NCBI GenBank assembly: GCA_015486685.1
Contig: WFRC01000199.1
Span: 1-7,610 of the forward strand
Origin: Caldifarciminota bacterium
Lineage (GTDB): Bacteria > Hydrothermota > UBA3072 > WFRC01
Reading direction: 5' to 3'
DNA length: 7,610 nt
In this document: one piece after another, positions 4,071 through 7,610 of the stretch
Position numbering within the stretch: the first letter of the stretch is position 1
Layout of the letters: every line of letters begins with the position of its first letter
Translations under genes and position numbers: made by a program
Notes under the pieces: generated by a model
Databases searched by the model: none
What the model was told of the DNA's origin: nothing
The model's input: only the letters and a program-made list of their open reading frames with translations

Positions 4071-6409
4071 ATGATGCCTTAAAGTTTCCGACCAGGTTGC
4101 CCGTTGTACCTTTAATGGACGATGTTGCACTTCCGTATGTGCTTACACCTATTATTGTATCCCATGATATATCACTCAATGCACTTCAACTTGCTGAAAA
4201 TACAGAGGGATATTTTATCTTTCTGACACTGGTAGATGAGAATGAAGATATCAAGGTAAAAAATCTTTATTCCGTTGGTGTATTGGGCAGATTATATTCA
4301 AAAATAGCACTTCCGGATGGCACATACAGACTGCTTGTAGATGGAATTATCAGAGTAAAGGTCTCTAATATCAGGATGAGAAAGACTGTATTCTATGCAA
4401 ATTATATAATGCTTCCGGAAGAAAGAAAAAATAATAGAAAAATACAGGCACTAATGAGAGAGGTAAAGGAACATTTTACAAAATATGTCCATCTCTATCC
4501 CCCAATATCCAATGAAATTATTACACAGACGAAAAAATTTAATTCCCCTGCGACTCTGGCGTATTTTATTACCTCTAATCTTAAAGTAAATATAGAGACT
4601 AAACAAAAAATCATTGAAATAATTGGACTTGAAAAAAGGTATAGATTTATACTTGAAGTTCTATCCTCTGAGATAGAGATTCTCAAGATTGAAAGAAAGA
4701 TACACAACGAAGTTTCTACCCGAATGAATGACCACCAGAAGAAAGTATACCTTTATGAGCAGATGAAAGTAATTCGAAAAGAATTAGGAATGGATGATGA
4801 TGAAGTAGACGAAATTGATGAAATACACAACAGGATTAAGAAAAAGGCACTGCCAAATGAGGTAAAAAAGGTCGCGATTAAGCAATGGAAAAAATTAAAG
4901 AAAATGATGCCCATCTCGCCAGAAGGGACAGTGGTAAGAAACTATCTTGACTGGATATTATCTATCCCATGGAAGGAAAAGACAAAGGACAATCTTGATA
5001 TCAAAAAAGCAAAGTATATACTTGACAAAGAACATTATGGATTGAAAAAGGTAAAAGAAAGGGTACTGGAATATCTTGCTGTTCTGAAGGTAGCAGGTGC
5101 TATTAAGGGACAGGTATTATGTTTTGTAGGCGCACCTGGCACAGGTAAGACATCTGTCGCCCATTCTATAGCAAATGCTATAAAAAGGAAATTTATTCGT
5201 GTGTCTCTTGGAGGGATTAGAGATGAGGCTGAAATCAGGGGACACAGAAGAACATATATCGGAGCCCTACCCGGAAAAATTATCCAGAAAATAAGAAGGG
5301 CAGGTGTAAAAAATCCTGTATTCCTATTAGATGAAATAGACAAAATCGGACAGGATTATAGAGGAGACCCTGCCTCCGCATTACTTGAAGCATTGGATCC
5401 TGAAGTAAATGGAAGTTTTAATGACCATTATTTAGAACTGGATTTTGACCTCTCAGATGTGCTCTTTATTACAACAGCAAATACAACCAGCACAATTCCC
5501 CCTGCTCTCCTGGATAGAATGGAAATTATCAAATTTCCGGGGTATCTTGAATATGAAAAGGTAAGAATAGGCAAAGATTATTTACTGCCAAAGGTTTTGA
5601 AGATGAATGGATTATCCGAAGATATTATCTCAATCTCTGATAGTGCCATTTCTTTCATTATTAGAAATTATACAAAGGAAGCAGGTGTCCGACAATTAGA
5701 AAGGGCATTTTCTTCTATTATACGAAAGATAGTGAAAGAAATAGCATTCAAGGGTGAAAAAAAATATAGAATTACAGAAAACCAGATAGAAAAATTTTTA
5801 GGGGCACCTGATTACATAGGAGATGAAGTTGTAATGGATAAAAGGGTAGGAATTGCCACAGGCCTGGCTGTAACACCAGCAGGTGGTGAAGTAATATCCA
5901 TAGAAGTAGGCATAATGGAAGGAACGGGAAAACTTATTTTAACAGGACAATTAGGTGATGTAATGAAAGAATCTGCTCAGGCAGCCCTGAGTTATATCAG
6001 GTCTCACTATAAAGAGTTTGGTTTGAAAGAGAATTTTTATAAGAATTTAGATATACATATTCATATCCCTGAGGGTGCAGTTCCAAAGGATGGACCATCG
6101 GCAGGTATTACTCTTTCCGTAGCAATACTATCTGCATTAAAGCGCATACCAACTAAAAACGAAATAGGTATGACAGGAGAGATTACACTCAGGGGCGCAC
6201 TTCTCCCCGTAGGAGGACTTGCTGAAAAAATAGTAGCCGCAAAGAGGGTTGGGCTCAAAACAGTTATTATCCCTGAAAAGAATAAAAAAGAAATAATAGA
6301 ACTCCCCAAACAAGCAAAATCGGGGATTGAAGTAATATATGCCTCATCCATCAAAGATGTTTTTTCTCAAACATTTATCCAGAGTATATTCAATACAGGA
6401 AGACAATGA
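4067..6409 (+). CDS. lon: ATP-dependent protease Lon (LonA type)
   Basis: Lon is a self-contained AAA+ serine protease that degrades damaged and short-lived regulatory proteins in the cytosol. The product has 780 aa, nearly the E. coli length (784). The N-terminal LON substrate-binding domain begins FPTRLPVVPL, and a helical region with MNDHQKKVYLYEQMKVI follows. The AAA+ module has Walker A GAPGTGKT (355-362), pore loop TYIGALPG (Tyr397), Walker B VFLLDEID (418-425) and the arginine-finger segment LLDRMEII. The C-terminal protease domain carries the Lon signature DGPSAGITL with nucleophile Ser678, and the partner Lys721 in AEKIVAAKR, 43 residues apart as in E. coli. The N-terminal domain is the most divergent part, and the catalytic domains look fully intact. 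The ATG overlaps the clpX stop (ATGA). Upstream GAGG (4052-4055) or AAGG (4059-4062) are possible but not ideal Shine-Dalgarno sites, so translation probably depends on coupling. Its TGA overlaps the next gene's ATG. Confidence 0.98.
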   Translation: MNDALKFPTRLPVVPLMDDVALPYVLTPIIVSHDISLNALQLAENTEGYFIFLTLVDENEDIKVKNLYSVGVLGRLYSKIALPDGTYRLLVDGIIRVKVSNIRMRKTVFYANYIMLPEERKNNRKIQALMREVKEHFTKYVHLYPPISNEIITQTKKFNSPATLAYFITSNLKVNIETKQKIIEIIGLEKRYRFILEVLSSEIEILKIERKIHNEVSTRMNDHQKKVYLYEQMKVIRKELGMDDDEVDEIDEIHNRIKKKALPNEVKKVAIKQWKKLKKMMPISPEGTVVRNYLDWILSIPWKEKTKDNLDIKKAKYILDKEHYGLKKVKERVLEYLAVLKVAGAIKGQVLCFVGAPGTGKTSVAHSIANAIKRKFIRVSLGGIRDEAEIRGHRRTYIGALPGKIIQKIRRAGVKNPVFLLDEIDKIGQDYRGDPASALLEALDPEVNGSFNDHYLELDFDLSDVLFITTANTTSTIPPALLDRMEIIKFPGYLEYEKVRIGKDYLLPKVLKMNGLSEDIISISDSAISFIIRNYTKEAGVRQLERAFSSIIRKIVKEIAFKGEKKYRITENQIEKFLGAPDYIGDEVVMDKRVGIATGLAVTPAGGEVISIEVGIMEGTGKLILTGQLGDVMKESAQAALSYIRSHYKEFGLKENFYKNLDIHIHIPEGAVPKDGPSAGITLSVAILSALKRIPTKNEIGMTGEITLRGALLPVGGLAEKIVAAKRVGLKTVIIPEKNKKEIIELPKQAKSGIEVIYASSIKDVFSQTFIQSIFNTGRQ

Positions 6410-7610
6410 AGATTAGAAATTTTTTCACACCGGTAAGGACTATTATTATTGTCTATATTGCAATCATCCTTCTCGGTGCATCTGCTTTATCATTACCTGA
6501 TGCACACAGAGGAAAACTTTCGGGTGTAGATAGCCTATTCACTGCAACCTCTGCCCTATGTGTAACAGGTTTGATTGTAAAGGATACAGCAGCAGATTTT
6601 ACTCCAATGGGTAAGGGTATTATCCTGCTTCTTATACAGATTGGTGGTCTGGGTTATATGGCATTTGCTACCTTGTTCTTTCTTATTTTTAGAAGAAATA
6701 TCTCTATAAAGGGCGGATTAATGGCAAAGGAATCTTTGAACCTCTATTCCCTTTCAGGAATTTCCGAATATGTACTTTCTGTGATTAAATTTACATTTAT
6801 ATTTGAGTTAATAGGTTTTTTTATTCTCTTCATAAGGTTTAAGATGATAGGCTTCCCATTAAATTCTGCCCTATCTCACGGTGTATTTCAATCTGTAAGT
6901 GCTTTTTGCAATGCCGGTTTTAGCACATTTTCCAATAATCTTGCAAATTTCAAATCAGACCCTATCATTGTTCTTACTATTGCAACACTTATTATCCTGG
7001 GGGGGATTGGTTTTGTAGTTATGTGGGATGTAAAAAAAAGAATAAGGAAAGAGGTCCCTTTTCTAAGTTTTCATACAAGAATCACCATAATTGCCACCCT
7101 CATCCTGATTATTACAGGAACTATCTTCATATTTCTTGGAGAATACAACAATACACTTTCAATCTTTAACCTCCCGAAGAAGATAGAATTTTCATTCTTT
7201 AATGCAATAACTCCAAGAACAGCAGGATTCTCCATATTAAATGTGGGCAGTTTTACACCGTTTACTATTATGGTTATTATGCTTTTGATGTTTATAGGTG
7301 CATCCCCGGGAGGGACAGGTGGAGGAATAAAGACAACAACATTTACTGTAATTGCTACATATATCATTTCAAAATTAAAGGGAAAGGTAAACATTCATCT
7401 TCTCAACAGGAGAATTTCTAATTATAACATTGATAGGGCAATTGTCATCTTTATAATTGGCTTGATTATCCTCGGCACAGGATTCACCCTTCTTTCCTTC
7501 ACAGAAAGACACCTTATTGCTAAAACGGGATTTTTGCCGGTAGCATTTGAAGAAGTATCTGCGTTTGGAACCGTTGGCCTGTCAATGGGAAAAGATATAT
7601 CCTCAAATAC
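6406..7610 (+). CDS. ktrB: KtrB/TrkH-family potassium uptake membrane protein (3' end outside window)
   Basis: This is the K+-translocating inner-membrane subunit of a Ktr/Trk-type system. 401 residues are visible with no stop before the window edge; typical KtrB proteins are about 445-450 aa, so only the last part is missing. The hydrophobic protein shows the four-fold M-P-M repeat, with a pore loop and selectivity-filter glycine in each: Gly55 (SALCVTG), Gly171 (SAFCNAGF), Gly274 (TPRTAGF) and Gly391 (AFGTVGL). The intramembrane gate loop GASPGGTGGGIK (298-309) is characteristic of KtrB. The first membrane helix starts near residue 7, so the extra N-terminal helices of classic TrkH are absent, which favours KtrB over TrkH. 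AGGAAG (6397-6402) lies just before the ATG, which overlaps the lon stop in ATGA. Family knowledge predicts a cytosolic RCK-domain partner (KtrA/TrkA), probably the next gene. The family is certain; the KtrB subtype is likely. Confidence 0.92.
   Translation, partial: MKIRNFFTPVRTIIIVYIAIILLGASALSLPDAHRGKLSGVDSLFTATSALCVTGLIVKDTAADFTPMGKGIILLLIQIGGLGYMAFATLFFLIFRRNISIKGGLMAKESLNLYSLSGISEYVLSVIKFTFIFELIGFFILFIRFKMIGFPLNSALSHGVFQSVSAFCNAGFSTFSNNLANFKSDPIIVLTIATLIILGGIGFVVMWDVKKRIRKEVPFLSFHTRITIIATLILIITGTIFIFLGEYNNTLSIFNLPKKIEFSFFNAITPRTAGFSILNVGSFTPFTIMVIMLLMFIGASPGGTGGGIKTTTFTVIATYIISKLKGKVNIHLLNRRISNYNIDRAIVIFIIGLIILGTGFTLLSFTERHLIAKTGFLPVAFEEVSAFGTVGLSMGKDISSN

Noticed and set aside
7071..7394. 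Minus-strand open frame opposite the potassium transporter gene
   Set aside because: The plus strand here encodes clear KtrB pore motifs; the opposite frame is an antisense shadow rich in hydrophobic residues only because the sense strand encodes membrane helices.

Overview
The window comes from a low-GC bacterium (about 35-38% GC by eye, AGA/AGG favoured for arginine). Its centre is an unbroken plus-strand proteostasis operon: tRNA-Leu(UAG), tig (trigger factor), clpP, clpX, lon, then the start of a KtrB/TrkH-family potassium transporter gene that runs off the right edge. The tig-clpP-clpX-lon order is a known bacterial arrangement. The species cannot be fixed from the sequence. The heptamer-rich intergenic DNA and the 'GGGGTCAGGC' inverted repeats suggest an environmental or little-cultivated lineage, but this is inference.

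Layout. Bases 1-201 are non-coding and unusually structured: four separate tracts of imperfect 7-bp tandem repeats, each with its own consensus (35-62, 72-99, 117-158, 181-201). The last one overlaps the stop codon of a small minus-strand gene (196-528) of unknown function, which has a recognisable promoter. Bases 587-798 form a 212-bp MITE/REP-like element with 28-bp perfect terminal inverted repeats and no transposase. Bases 799-998 hold nothing recognisable apart from an AT-rich stretch before a near-consensus sigma-70-type promoter (999-1027). That promoter starts a transcript in which the tRNA comes first and tig follows 17 bp later.

How the genes work together. From tig onward every junction overlaps (4, 17, 4 and 4 bp), so the proteins are probably made by coupled translation from one polycistronic RNA. 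Trigger factor binds nascent chains at the ribosome. ClpX unfolds substrates and feeds them to ClpP. Lon degrades misfolded and regulatory proteins independently. The K+ transporter subunit is tied to lon by an ATGA overlap and links ion homeostasis to the same transcript.

The most notable protein-level observation is in ClpP: the catalytic triad reads Ser99-His124-Asn173, with Asn where Asp is normally found. Trigger factor is also unusual. It is short (369 aa), lacks the usual first N-terminal strand, and has a reduced, probably inactive FKBP-type domain. No CRISPR array, intact transposase or clearly new multi-gene system was found.
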